NCBI GenBank assembly: GCA_009760855.2
Contig: WPIO01000053.1
Span: forward strand, 2,001,501 to 2,050,000
DNA from: Cristatella mucedo
Lineage: Eukaryota; Bryozoa; Phylactolaemata; Cristatellidae
Length of the DNA stretch: 48,500 nucleotides
Direction: 5' to 3'
Numbering within the stretch: the first letter of the stretch is position 1; each line of letters begins with the position of its first letter. The position numbers were made by a program, and so were the translations under genes. Below, piece after piece: positions 11,019 to 20,759 of this stretch. The notes beneath the pieces are model-generated. The model was not told where the DNA came from. It saw only the letters and a program-made list of their open reading frames with translations, and did not search any database.

Positions 11019-11352
11019 CAACATGAATAACATGGTTAGGGGTGAAATGCACAGGGTCAGCATGCAAGTGTGGTTGGTAGCACGCACAGTGGCAGCACAC
11101 ATAAGCACATAAAGGACGAATTCGCAAGCACCCACTAAAGGCTGTCCTAAATAGGTGCGTTTTTAATTTCTTTTTAAATGTTGTTAAATCAGGGCACGTC
11201 GTGATGCAAGTCGGGAGTGAGTTCCAGGCTTTGGGAGCATACGAACTACATGCAGGGTCTCCGAAGGATTTAAGGTTTGTACAAGATATAGGTAAACGGT
11301 TAGATTCCGAAAAGCAGGTGGTACTATGCTTAGCCTGGTGGAGCAGTAGATC
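11019..11352 (-). mobile_element. CR1/L2-like LINE, 3' UTR and C-terminal fragment
   Basis: An antisense fragment covering the last coding part of the ORF (the region encoding FGDRAF...AWNSLP, frameshifted here) and part of the 3' UTR. The terminal hairpin is absent from this piece, and a separate LINE tail begins at 11353. It is diverged compared with the copy at 11451. Confidence 0.8.
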
Positions 11353-11450
11353 TAATAATAATAATAATAATAATAATAATACACTTGATAAAGCGCCCTC
11401 GGAGAACTTAAATCTCTTTCTAGGCGCTTTACATTTGCTGCAAAGGGAAA
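11353..11450 (-). mobile_element. LINE 3' tail with (AAT)n
   Basis: An AAT microsatellite (11353-11380) and one antisense LINE tail hairpin. It abuts the tail of the next, nearly full-length element, so two LINE tails lie head to tail. This suggests that a later insertion primed in the trinucleotide tail of an older one. Confidence 0.8.
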
Positions 11451-14400
11451 TAATAATAATAATAATATTGCACTTGATAAAGCGCCCTCAGAGAACTTAA
11501 TCTCTTTCTAGGCGCTTTACATTTGCTGCAAAGTGATACGCAATAGAATAGTAAGTAAAATCATGCTTGAAAAACAAACAAAATGAATAACATGGTTAGG
11601 GGTTACATGCACTGGGTCAGCATGCAAATGTGGTTAGTGGCAGCATGAACAGTGTCAGCACGCATAAGCACATCGAGGACGAATCACAAGGACCCACTAA
11701 ATGCTGTCCTAAATAGGTATGTTTTTAAGTTTCTTTTAAATGTGGTCAGGTCAGGGGATGTTCTGATGCAGGTCGGGAGGGAGTTCCAGGCTGTGGGAGC
11801 ATACGAGCTAAATGCACGGTCTCCAAAGGATTTAAGGTTTGTACGAGGTATTTCTAGACTGTTGGATTCCGAAAAGCGAGTGGTACGATGCTTTGCCTGA
11901 TGGGGTAGTATATCTGAAAGATAGGCTGGAGCCATAGAATGAAGAGACCTAAAAGTGAGCGACAAAACCTTGAAGTCAATCCGTTGCTTGACTGGTAACC
12001 AGTGCAGGTCGGCGAGAAGTGGAGTAATGTGGCAACTGCGACGCTCACGACAGACAAGCCTAGCTGCAGAGTTTTGCACCAGCTGCAATCGCCTGATCGC
12101 ACATGCCAGGAGGCCAGTAAGCAGTGAGTTGCAGAAGTCGAGACGAGATGTCACGAATGCATGGACCAACTTGGACGTGGTATCCTTATCTAAACAAGCC
12201 CTAATTTTAGCAATGTTATGAAGCTGAAAATAGGCGGATCTGACTGTGGAGCTGATGTGGTCGTCTAACGAGAGGTCGCTTTGGAATATGACACCTAGAT
12301 TTCGAGCTGATTTAACGGGAGACATGCTGGCAGAGCCAATTTTGAAAGTCAGCCTTTCCAATATGTGAATCACACTGGGTTTGCCCATAACTAGTAAGTT
12401 AGTTTTATCATCATTTAGTTTTAGAAAATTTGCTGCCATCCATGATCGGATGTCATCAATGCATGCAGCAAGTGAGTTGAGAGAATTTGAGGTGCTCGAA
12501 GGCTGGGAGGGATCAAAGCAAAGGTACAACTCAGTGTCATCCGCATAGAAGTGAAAGCCTAGATTGTGCTTGGCAATCACATCAGCGAGAGGGAGAGTAT
12601 AAACAGTGAAAAGGGCCGGACCTAGCACAGAGCCCTGAGGTACTCCATATTTTAGAGGTACTTCAGATGATCTTTGTCCATTCACGTCAACACTCTGGAG
12701 TCTCCCACTGAGATAGGACCTGAACCACTGCAGAGCAGTGCCACTGATGCCCAGGCGAGATGAGAGGCGCTCTAGAAGTACTTTGTGATCGATGGTATCA
12801 AAAGCTGCCGAAAGATCGAGCAAAACAAGAAGAGACACTCTGCCCATGTCTGCATTCCTAAGTAGGTCGTTGTATACCCGAAGCAATGCTGACTCTGTGG
12901 AGTGATTAGCTCTAAAGCCAGACTGGAACTTACTAGCAAGGTGTGAGGTTTCGATATACGAGTTCAGCTGGTCTGCCACGACCCGTTCCAGTGTCTTTGA
13001 TAGGAATGGTAGAAGGGAGACTGGGCGGTAGTTGCTTAAGTTCTCTTGGTCTAGTGTAGCTTTCTTGAGAAGTGGCCTGACTACAGCTTTTTTGAAAGGT
13101 GCTGGGACCTGACCTGAGGCTAATGACATATTAATGATGTTGGTTATGCATGGCAGCAGCAGATCAATGCAACGTAGGAGCAGGACAGTGGGAATAGGGT
13201 CCAGTGGACTTGTTGTCTTCTTTGATTGAGATACGAGCTTTAGGACTACATCACTAGTGACCTGTTTAAATGCAGACATTGAGGCGCAGCCAGGAACCGA
13301 GGAACAACATTCTAGTGGGGAGGTTGTCATCGCAGGGATGGATTCCCTGATCTTGTCTATCTTCTGCACAAAGAATCGAGAGAAGCGATCGGCTAGATCG
13401 TCATTAGGATCATCTGGTAAGGAGCTAACCTGGGAACGGTTGAGGAGATGGTTTATTGTCGACATCAGCATTTTTGGATTGTGCATCTGTGATTCAACAA
13501 TGTTTCTATAGAAGCTAGACTTAGCCTTTGCTAGGATCGATTGGTACGACCTACAGTAGTCTTCATATGCCTGTCGATGGACAGTTAGTCCGGATCTTTT
13601 GTATGCCTTTTCAAGCTTTCGTTTAGTAGACTTGGCTAGTTTAATGTCTGTGGTAAACCATAGGCCGTCTGGGCGGGGGCGCACAGTGCGCTTTGTCAAA
13701 GGTGCAAACTCGTCGAGCGTGTCAGCTAGTGTCGTGTTGTAGCAATCTACCAGTGATGATAGATCGGAGGGAGGACTGAGCAGCAAAGGTGAAGCAGATA
13801 TGCTCGCACGGACAGCATCGATGTCAAGGGTCTTGAGGTTTCGCGATTCACAGGTTATTTTAGAGGAGAATGTGGGCACACACTGTAGATTGAATGAGAT
13901 CTGCATGTGGTCAGATAAGCAGGATTTGGTGATAACTGGTGATGACAAAGTGCAGTTATATGAGAAAATTTGGTCGAGTGTGTGACCCTTGATGTGGGTA
14001 GGGCCATGCACATGAGTCACAAGAGATAATGAGTCTGTCAATGTACGAAATTCGGTGCTGAAAGCGTCAGATAAGTTATCAAAGTGAACGTTGAAATCAC
14101 CCATAACGAGGAAGGATCGATTTCTTGAACACAGAATCGAAATGAGATCGGAGAAATCTGAGATAAAGGAGGATTTGGTACCTGGTGGGCGATAGACTAC
14201 TGCCACTATCGGTAGCTTGTTTTCGGGTGAGACCAGGACAATTGATTCAAAAGACTGCTTCGAGGGTACCGCAAATGGCTTGAAGTTGAATTTCGAGCGC
14301 ACGATCATAGCAACTCCACCTCCAGTTTTGATTGATCTAGGGGTGTGAAAGAACGTGAAACCTGATGGAGTAGCGTCTTTAATTGTCGGGCAGTTTATCG

Positions 14401-15035
14401 ATTTCAGCCAAGTTTCAGTTAATGCGAGCAGGTCGATACCATTTTCAGAAATAAGGTCGTTTATTACTAGAGGTTTATTGCACATTGAGCGAGGATTCCA
14501 AAGGCAAGCGTTAAGTCTGGCCGATTGGGTTACAACAGGCCTGATGACCACTAAGTTTGAGAGATTTACAGTGACGCATGCGGGGGAGCGTGCTAAGCGG
14601 TTCGAGACAATGCTAGGAATACCAAACGAGCAGCGTCTAAGCTGGCGGTTCCGGCCACCGCGGCGGCTACGGGGTGCTTTCTTTTTGTTAATGCATAGTT
14701 CGTGAATCTTAGCAACAACATTAATATCTAGGAATGCATTTGATATACGATGACGAAGCGATAGCAGCTGCTGACGACCATAACTAACAAGTAGGTTACT
14801 AGCCGCCGGCGTAGCTAATGCAGCCGCCGGCGTGGGAGACCCAGCAGCCCGAAGCGATAAGCGTTTAGATGTCCATAGGCACGTAATTTCTTACGCGCTA
14901 CGGTCAAAAAACAATCAGAATAACTTTAAACAGGTCTTAGCTGTATCGTTTCCGTATACGATGTTCGCAAGAACTTCGGTTTTCGGAAGAATTCTGAACA
15001 AGAACGCACGTTAGAGCGCTCTATGTCAGGAGGCG
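11451..15035 (-). mobile_element. CR1/L2-like LINE, near full length, ORF intact
   Basis: An approximately 3.6-kb non-LTR retrotransposon in antisense within intron 2 of the host gene. The 3' end (11451-11683) has an ATT-type microsatellite, the tail hairpin (AAAGCGCC pairing with GGCGCTTT) and a 3' UTR. The body carries one uninterrupted endonuclease-reverse transcriptase frame. The 5' limit is approximate: the sequence next to about 15035 is the 3' part of another copy. A small GCCGCCGGCG direct repeat sits at 14802-14832. No target-site duplication was found by eye. Confidence 0.85.
11684..14551 (-). CDS. LINE ORF2: endonuclease-reverse transcriptase (CR1/L2 clade)
   Basis: A 955-codon uninterrupted frame for retrotransposition by target-primed reverse transcription. 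An N-terminal exonuclease-endonuclease-phosphatase domain starts at NACLWNPRS and shows LTETWLKS, GDFN at about residue 149 and SDH at about residue 213. The reverse transcriptase domain contains [44 protein letters not shown] and the catalytic FYADD near residue 668. A C-terminal CR1/L2-type domain follows ([25 protein letters not shown]). The codon at 14551 is GTG. The frame remains open another 113 codons upstream, to a stop at 14891-14893, with no ATG, and the upstream codons give basic residues typical of such ORFs. The first ATG lies inside the endonuclease (about 14485). The translation start is therefore unresolved. Confidence 0.9.
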   Translation of the reverse strand: MVIRPVVTQSARLNACLWNPRSMCNKPLVINDLISENGIDLLALTETWLKSINCPTIKDATPSGFTFFHTPRSIKTGGGVAMIVRSKFNFKPFAVPSKQSFESIVLVSPENKLPIVAVVYRPPGTKSSFISDFSDLISILCSRNRSFLVMGDFNVHFDNLSDAFSTEFRTLTDSLSLVTHVHGPTHIKGHTLDQIFSYNCTLSSPVITKSCLSDHMQISFNLQCVPTFSSKITCESRNLKTLDIDAVRASISASPLLLSPPSDLSSLVDCYNTTLADTLDEFAPLTKRTVRPRPDGLWFTTDIKLAKSTKRKLEKAYKRSGLTVHRQAYEDYCRSYQSILAKAKSSFYRNIVESQMHNPKMLMSTINHLLNRSQVSSLPDDPNDDLADRFSRFFVQKIDKIRESIPAMTTSPLECCSSVPGCASMSAFKQVTSDVVLKLVSQSKKTTSPLDPIPTVLLLRCIDLLLPCITNIINMSLASGQVPAPFKKAVVRPLLKKATLDQENLSNYRPVSLLPFLSKTLERVVADQLNSYIETSHLASKFQSGFRANHSTESALLRVYNDLLRNADMGRVSLLVLLDLSAAFDTIDHKVLLERLSSRLGISGTALQWFRSYLSGRLQSVDVNGQRSSEVPLKYGVPQGSVLGPALFTVYTLPLADVIAKHNLGFHFYADDTELYLCFDPSQPSSTSNSLNSLAACIDDIRSWMAANFLKLNDDKTNLLVMGKPSVIHILERLTFKIGSASMSPVKSARNLGVIFQSDLSLDDHISSTVRSAYFQLHNIAKIRACLDKDTTSKLVHAFVTSRLDFCNSLLTGLLACAIRRLQLVQNSAARLVCRERRSCHITPLLADLHWLPVKQRIDFKVLSLTFRSLHSMAPAYLSDILPHQAKHRTTRFSESNSLEIPRTNLKSFGDRAFSSYAPTAWNSLPTCIRTSPDLTTFKRNLKTYLFRTAFSGSL

Positions 15036-15421
15036 AGAATGCAGTTGAATGGTAAGTAAAATCATGCTTGAAAAACAAACGCAATGAATCATATGGTTAG
15101 AGGTCACATGCACAGGGTCAGCATGCAAATGTGGTTAGTGGCAGCATGCACAGTGTCAACACGCATAAGCACATCAAGGACGAATCACGGGGACCCACTA
15201 TATGATGTCCTAAATAGGTGTGTTTTAAAGTTCCTTTTAAATGTGGTCAGGTCAGGGGATGTTCTGACACAGGTCGGGAGGGAGTTCCAGGCTTTGGGAG
15301 CATACGAACTAAATGCACGGTCTACAAAGGATTTAAGGTTTGTACGAGGTATTTGTAGACTGATAGGTAGGTTGAAGCCAAAGTATGAAGGGACCTAAAA
15401 GTGAGTGACAAAACCTTGAAG
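15036..15421 (-). mobile_element. CR1/L2-like LINE, 3' fragment
   Basis: An antisense 3' UTR and C-terminal coding fragment that directly abuts the 5' side of the intact element. It lacks the tail hairpin. It matches 11545-11960 with many substitutions and a small internal deletion after CTGATAGG. Confidence 0.85.
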
Positions 15422-15428
15422 ATGCTTA

Positions 15429-15429
<1 letters not shown>

Positions 15430-15464
<35 letters not shown>
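15430..15464. repeat. (TTA)n microsatellite
   Basis: About eleven TTA units next to the truncated LINE fragment. On its orientation this is the side of the 5' truncation, so it may be the tail of another, lost element. Confidence 0.9.
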
Positions 15465-15858
15465 GATATTAATAATACAGAATGACCTTAATAATTATAT
15501 AGTTAACCCTAATAAATCCATAAAATTACTCAAAAAAAGCTCCCCTTCGCCTGGGTCGTAAAGACCTGGCATATCTTATCTATCTATTGATCTCTCATTC
15601 ACCCACTCTTTCCTACTTTGCTGTCATATATGCTGGCTTGTATGTCTGTTCCCATATGTGTCCTGTCTCTGACCAAATTTCTTCGTCTGGCTGGCTGATG
15701 TAGGTTGTGAATTCACAATCCTCGATTGCTATAGCCGGCCAGCCCCTGGTTTGCTGCTAATTAGAGCGGCTTGTGTGCCGCTGTCTTTCAGTGGCATCCT
15801 CAGCTCCTGCTCTCATCTGCCTCATATTGCATCTGCACACTTGTTGCACGTCTCTCAG

Positions 15859-16026
15859 GGTCCGATGACAGAAGTTCTGACCGCCAGGATCTATTGCTGC
15901 CCGTTGCTGAGCGACCGGCCGATGAGCAGGCAAAACTGCCCAAGCTAGAGGACCTTATGACAACTTTGTGCGAACAGGAGAGCACCATGTCACAGCAGGA
16001 TGCCGTAATAAGCTCTCTGGAAAAAG
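15859..16026 (+). CDS. Coiled-coil protein, exon 3
   Basis: A 168-bp exon flanked by a good acceptor (GTCTCTCAG|GG) and a consensus-like donor (AAAAAG|GTAGGC). Phase 1 arrives from exon 2 and phase 1 leaves. It encodes about 56 residues beginning GSDDRSSDRQDLLLPVAERP and ending DAVISSLEK. The second half is amphipathic with hydrophobic residues at heptad spacing and looks like a coiled-coil segment. The frame is open beyond both splice sites only by chance, and the flanking intron reads as unlike protein. Belonging to the same gene as exons 1-2 is inferred from strand, composition and phase. Confidence 0.65.
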
Positions 16027-16369
16027 GTAGGCAGCTAGCGCCCACTCCTGCGACGTTGCCACGGTCCTGCAATGCTTGGGGTGTTTGCCAACGAATATGG
16101 AATGCCGTAGCAGCAGAGAAACCGCCGGCTTTCTGGGCCCTTCGGATAGTTTGGAATTGTCATATGAATGAATCACGACTCGTGTATCTGCTTTTTGTTC
16201 CTTATTCGATCCAATGGGTTGGATTAAGCCACATTGGTTTTGGTGTGCCACTGAACACTTGTAAGCATCACAGCCACTTATGCTCGGGATTTTGAAGACA
16301 AAGACACGGAGATAGAGACAAACACAGAGTCGGACTGTCTGAATGCCTACTCTCTAATTGCATATGCTA

Positions 16370-17592
16370 TATAATAATAATAATAATAATATTGCACTTG
16401 ATAAAGCGCCCTCAGAGAACTTAATCTCTTTCTAGGCGCTTTACATTTGCTGCAAAGTGATACGCAATAGAATAGTAAGTAAAATCATGCTTGAAAAACA
16501 AACAAAATGAATAACATGGTTAGGGGTGACATGCACTGGGTCAGCATGCAAATGTGGTCAGTGGCAGCATGAACAGTGTCAGCACGCATAAGCACATCGA
16601 GGACGAATCACAAGGACCCACTAAATGCTGTCCTAAATAGGTATGTTTTTAAGTTTCTTTTAAATGTGGTCAGGTCAGGGGATGTTCTGATGCAGGTCGG
16701 GAGGGAGTTCCAGGCTGTGGGAGCATACGAGCTAAATGCACGGTCTCCAAAGGATTTAAGGTTTGTGCGAGGTATTTCTAGACTGTTGGATTCCGAAAAG
16801 CGAGTGGTACGATGCTTTGCCTGATGGGTTAGTGTATCTGAAAGATAGGCTGGAGCCATAGAATGAAGAGACCTAAAAGTGAGCGACAAAACCTTGAAGT
16901 CAATCCGTTGCTTGACTGGTAACCAGTGCAGGTCGGCGAGAAGTGGAGTAATGTGGCAACTGCGACGCTCACGACAGACAAGCCTAGCTGCAGAGTTTTG
17001 CACCAGCTGCAATCGCCTGATCGTACATGCTGGTAGGCCAGTCAGCAGTGAGTTGCAGAAGTCGAGACGAGATGTCACGAATGCATGGACCAACTTGGAC
17101 GTGGTATCCTTATCTAAACAAGCCCTAATTTTAGCAATGTTATGAAGCTGAAAATAGGCTGATTTGACTGTGGAGCTGATGTGGTCGTCTAACGAGAGGT
17201 CGCTTTGGAATATGACACCTAGATTTCGAGCTGATGCAACTGGAGATATGCTGGCAGAGCCAATTTTGAAAGTCAGCCTTTCCAATTTCTGAATAACACT
17301 AGGTTTGCCCATAACTAGTAAGTTAGTTTTATCATCGTTTAGTTTTAGAAAATTTGCTGCCATCCATGATCGGATGTCATCAATGCATGCAGCAAGTGAG
17401 TTGAGAGAATTTGAGGTGCTCGAAGGCTGGGAGGGATCAAAGCAAAGGTACAACTGAGTGTCATCCGCATAGAAGTGAAAGCCTAGATTGTGCTTGGCAA
17501 TCACATCAGCGAGAGGGAGAGTATAAACGGTGAAAAGGACCGGACCTAGCACAGAGCCCTGAGGTACTCCATATTTTAGAGGTACTTCAGAT
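16370..17592 (-). mobile_element. CR1/L2-like LINE, 5'-truncated young copy
   Basis: An antisense 1.2-kb 3' portion of the LINE with an AAT-rich tail, the tail hairpin and an undamaged frame (see next entry). Over its length it differs from the element at 11451 at roughly 25 positions by my reading, so about 98% identity. The 5' truncation at 17592 is abrupt (inside the segment encoding SEVPLKYG), typical of incomplete target-primed reverse transcription. It lies in intron 3 of the host gene. Confidence 0.9.
16608..17592 (-). pseudogene. Truncated LINE reverse transcriptase C-terminal part
   Basis: An open frame of about 328 codons from the truncation point to the normal stop. It covers the RT palm ([20 protein letters not shown]), thumb and C-terminal domain, with no internal stop. 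It lacks the endonuclease and fingers, so it cannot act alone. The ATG-like start at 17552 is internal and not a real start. An Asp-Asp catalytic pair is present. The Gln in ADDTQLY replaces the Glu of the 11684 copy and is the more usual residue in other copies here. Confidence 0.85.
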
Positions 17593-17894
17593 GTATGAAT
17601 AGAACATCATCCTACAGCACGTCGTTTAATTCATAACTCATCAAGGGTTTTGCTATTTATCGATCAAGTACTCCTGCGATCAGTAATGGTTTGCGGTTGT
17701 GTGCAGTCAAGCTACCACTTAATTAATAATTATTATAATATATGATATATTAATATACTATATTATATTAAATATGTTGGCATTGATGTTTCGATTATAT
17801 ATGTGTGATATATTAACAAATTATTAATTCTTAGTATGTTTCTTAAAGTCTAATCGCATGCGGGATCTCACTCCCATGGCGTTTAAAAATGTCT

Positions 17895-18062
17895 CTGAAG
17901 TGTGAAGTCCGATGACCTTGATTCTGTCCACAGCAAAATAGCATCCTCTCTCCTGCTCAATCATCCATCCGAATTTCCCTCACTTGGTGAAATGCTACAA
18001 TGCTGTGCTTGCCAATGTTCTGATTGTGTTTTCTCCTCGAACTAAGTGCGGTGTATGTCTTC
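17895..18062 (+). mobile_element. LINE fragment (post-endonuclease region)
   Basis: The conceptual translation resembles the linker between endonuclease and RT of the intact LINE: PSEFPSLVKCYNAVLANVL against PSDLSSLVDCYNTTLADTL. It is decayed and belongs to an older copy or subfamily. Confidence 0.65.
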
Positions 18063-18245
18063 CCCCTAGATGCTCTATAGTAGACGTTAACAGGTAGCCT
18101 GCGAAAAAGCCCTGGCATTTAAAAAAATGGTCACTTTTTTAAATTCGCGTATTACAGATAAACTAGCTATAAATGCAAGCTCAAATTTTGGTGGTTTTCA
18201 GATGACTGAAACATGGTCAATAAAATTATTTAAGACCTATTTAAA

Positions 18246-18615
18246 CCGGAAGTATCGTCGAGCTCAACAAAATAATTCTCTTTGAAAAATTACTAAGCCG
18301 GAACTGCGGTTTTCTGGTGAACTCTGCGAATATAAGCTACTCAGCCCTAAACGGACCCTCAAAAAATAACTTTGGAAAATGATGACACGTAAAACTTTCC
18401 CGGAAATGACACGCCCCTCGAGATCACACGTTCGACTGGTATAACATTATCGTACAAGAGTAAACCCCCTATAGGCAGGGGGCCTAGTCCCGCCTCTGCT
18501 TCCCCGCCCCGCCCATAGCAACCGGCTATAAATGGCATTCCAAGGCCCACTCCTTATTTACTTGGCAGAAACGTGCTTACATTGGTATGTTTACATCGGA
18601 TCACAAGCCGGAAGT
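18246..18615 (+). promoter_or_regulatory. Candidate intronic promoter with ETS-like, GC-box and TATA motifs
   Basis: Four GGAA-core motifs of ETS type occur (CCGGAAGT at 18246 and 18608, CCGGAACT near 18298, CCGGAAAT at 18400). A GC box, CCCCGCCCCGCCC, lies at 18502-18514, then ATAGCAACCGG, then a TATA box, TATAAAT, at 18527-18533. The arrangement is compact and directional and lies about 170 bp upstream of an ATG at 18703. It could be the internal promoter of an unidentified transposon or of a small nested gene. No transcript evidence is available. Confidence 0.45.
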
Positions 18616-18702
18616 GACTGTCGTTCGGCCAGTAGACGAATATTAGGGATAATGTATTGAGAATTTACTGCTGCCGGGGCCGCCGTAACTAAGGAGTCCA
18701 TT

Positions 18703-18891
18703 ATGACGGCACCGCATGAATCCTGGGACAATGATCCAGTTCCTGTAGCCGCCATAACGCACGAGAGGCGACAGCAGCGAGTGGTCCTTTGTTCGGCGGC
18801 CGGTCAGTGTGGTGATTTGGATGACACTAGCTCGTCGTTTACTGGAAGCCAGTCTGAAAATGTTGATTCATTTATATTCAAGGAAATTTAG
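18703..18891 (+). CDS. Unidentified 62-residue ORF downstream of TATA motif
   Basis: A true ATG (context ATT ATG A) opens a 62-codon frame beginning MTAPHESWDNDPVPVAAI and ending in an acidic, Ser-rich stretch (DLDDTSSSF...SENVDSF). It stops at TAG 18889-18891. It may be a complete micro-ORF or the first coding exon of a nested gene or transposon. No domain is recognised, and no DDE-type transposase sequence follows in the next kilobase. Its only support is the promoter-like sequence upstream and a composition unlike random intron. Confidence 0.25.
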   Translation: MTAPHESWDNDPVPVAAITHERRQQRVVLCSAAGQCGDLDDTSSSFTGSQSENVDSFIFKEI

Positions 18892-19264
18892 GTTATTTCA
18901 AGCTCTCGTTTATGTCGTTAATAGTTAGATTTTTGTATTGGCGAATGCCGGTGAGCCGCCCGGCTGTAGCCTGGATTGACGGCCTGCGGTATGAGACCTA
19001 TCGTGGATAGCTTAGTAGGACTATTAAATATGAGCATGAAGTGGCATGCAAAAGTCAGGGCTTCGTGGCTTATACTTAGGACCCAGTTGTACTTCAGCCA
19101 GCTAAACAGTTCTTTCCGAGTCGTAGCAGGAACAGAATCCGACCTCGTGCTGGACTCGAAACTCGATCCTCAAGATGATTAATGGTGGGATTTAGGTCAA
19201 GCGGCTGACTCGACCAACTCATGACTCTCACAGCTGCCTCAGCAAGAAACCTTTTTAGTGCTGT

Positions 19265-19410
19265 GCATATCGCCTCTAACCATGTTAAGCTTGTTGGCAT
19301 TGTTCATGTTACCACTAGCCATTTGATCAGGCTTCCTGTTCAACATATGTAATGTGCTTAGAAAGAGGTTAATCTCTGATGGTGCTATATAAATGCAATA
19401 TTATTATTAT
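19265..19410 (+). mobile_element. LINE 3' end, diverged subfamily
   Basis: A sense-strand tail fragment (GTGCTTAGAAAGAGGTTAATC, then TGCTATATAAATGCAATATT and ATT units). It matches the end of the decayed copy finishing near 22557 better than the young family, so it marks an older subfamily. Confidence 0.7.
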
Positions 19411-19652
19411 TGCTATGTTGGTCTATAAGTCCATTGGATGAGTAGAAGCAAGCCCAAACCATTACTTTCTGCCATCGAATTTCACTCTTGTTATCATTAC
19501 TGTTGTGAAGCATTTGCACATGTGAGAGGGGACAAAAGCTGCCCGAGCAGGCTAGGCGAGCTGTAGCGCTGTTCGAAGTCGTTGCTCTTGGTTCGAGGCT
19601 GCTGCTGTATGACAGCGGCTCAATGCACACTTCCGCTGCCTTGCCGTTGCAG

Positions 19653-19756
19653 AGCTGGCTGAAGCCAAGCTGACCAATAAGAAGCTTGCCAATGAGCTCG
19701 AGGCTGCTCGCGCCAGCGCCGCTGCGTCCAAGCTTGCCGCCGAGCGCTGTGAGCAA
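19653..19756 (+). CDS. Coiled-coil protein, exon 4
   Basis: A 104-bp exon between a strong acceptor (CTTGCCGTTGCAG) and a strong donor (CAA|GTAAGAG). It accepts phase 1 and leaves phase 0. The 35 encoded residues (ELAEAKLTNKKLANELEAAR, then ASAAASKLAAERCEQ) form a continuous amphipathic helix with a heptad pattern and no Pro or Gly, so a coiled coil. It fits the composition and phase of exons 3 and 5. No complete open frame was called for it because of its size; it is recognised from its splice sites and heptads. Confidence 0.65.
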
Positions 19757-19852
19757 GTAAGAGCCTCAAATGCCGACAGACTCAAAATGCCCGCTTTGTG
19801 CCGATTGGGCTTAGTTGAGCAGATGGCACGGCGTGCGACCAATCATCCAAGT

Positions 19853-20561
19853 CCACGTCCAAGTTGGTCCATGCATTCGTGACATCCCGTCTCGACTTCT
19901 GTAACTCACTGCTCACTGGCCTACCGGCATGTGCGATCAGGCAATTGCAGCTGGTGCAAAACTCCGCAGCTAGGCTTGTCTGTCGTGAGCGTTGCAGTTG
20001 CCACATTACTCCACTTCTCGCCGACCTGCACTGGCTACCAGTCAAGCAACGGATTGACTTCAAGGTTTTGTCGCTCACTTTTAGGTCACTTCATTCTTTG
20101 GCTCCAGCCTATCTCTTAGATATACTCCCCCATCAGGCCAAGCATCGTACCACCCGCTTTTCGGAATCCAACAGTCTACAAATGCCCCGTACAACCCTCA
20201 AATCCTTTGGAGACCGTGCATTTAGTTCGTGTGCTCCCAAAGCCTGGAACTCCCTCCCGACCTGCGTCAGAACATCCCCTGACCTGACCACATTTAAAAG
20301 GAACTTAAAAAACCTATTTAGGACAGCATTTAGTGGGTCCCTGCGATTCGTCCTTCACGTGCTTATGAGTGCTGACACTGTGCATGCTGCCACTAACCAC
20401 ATTTGCATGCTGACCCTGTGCATGTCACCCCTAACCATGTTATTCATTTTGTTTGTTTGTCAAGCATGATTTTACTCACCATTCAATTGCATTTCCATTT
20501 GCAGCAAATGTAAAGTGCCTAGAGTGAGATTGAGTTCTCTGAGGGCGCTTCATCAAGTGCA

Positions 20562-20595
<34 letters not shown>

Positions 20596-20601
20596 CATCA
20601 T
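19853..20601 (+). mobile_element. CR1/L2-like LINE, 5'-truncated sense copy
   Basis: The C-terminal coding part, 3' UTR, tail hairpin and a long ATT tail (20564-20601). The frame 19864-20469 is open but shifted near its end: a single-base loss in the segment normally encoding KTYLFRTAF gives KNLFRTAF and then reads through the 3' UTR. It is more diverged from the 11451 copy than the 16370 copy is. Confidence 0.85.
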
Positions 20602-20759
20602 CAAAGCCCGATGTGTGGCTCTAGACACAGCAGCAATGGCGCAGCCATCGCCTAGGGAATTTGCAGTACCATGACAAAGCTCGCTACGTACCACGAGTTT
20701 TAACCGTGGGTTTCTCATTAAAAGCCTGCTCATTCTTACCATGCTGGTATGGCATTAGA

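Larger units (their letters stand above)
9787..15858 (+). other. Intron 2 of the coiled-coil gene
   Basis: It starts GTAAGAG and ends with a pyrimidine-rich tract and AG at 15857-15858. It contains a 24-bp minisatellite, a C-rich foldback repeat and a cluster of antisense LINE copies, including one with an intact ORF. The intervals 9800-10420, 10501-10648 and 15470-15850 contain nothing else I recognise. Confidence 0.6.

Noticed and set aside
11955-12221. Repeated + strand 88-codon frame (also at 16879)
   Set aside because: Antisense shadow of the LINE reverse transcriptase C-terminal domain, recurring only because the LINE does.
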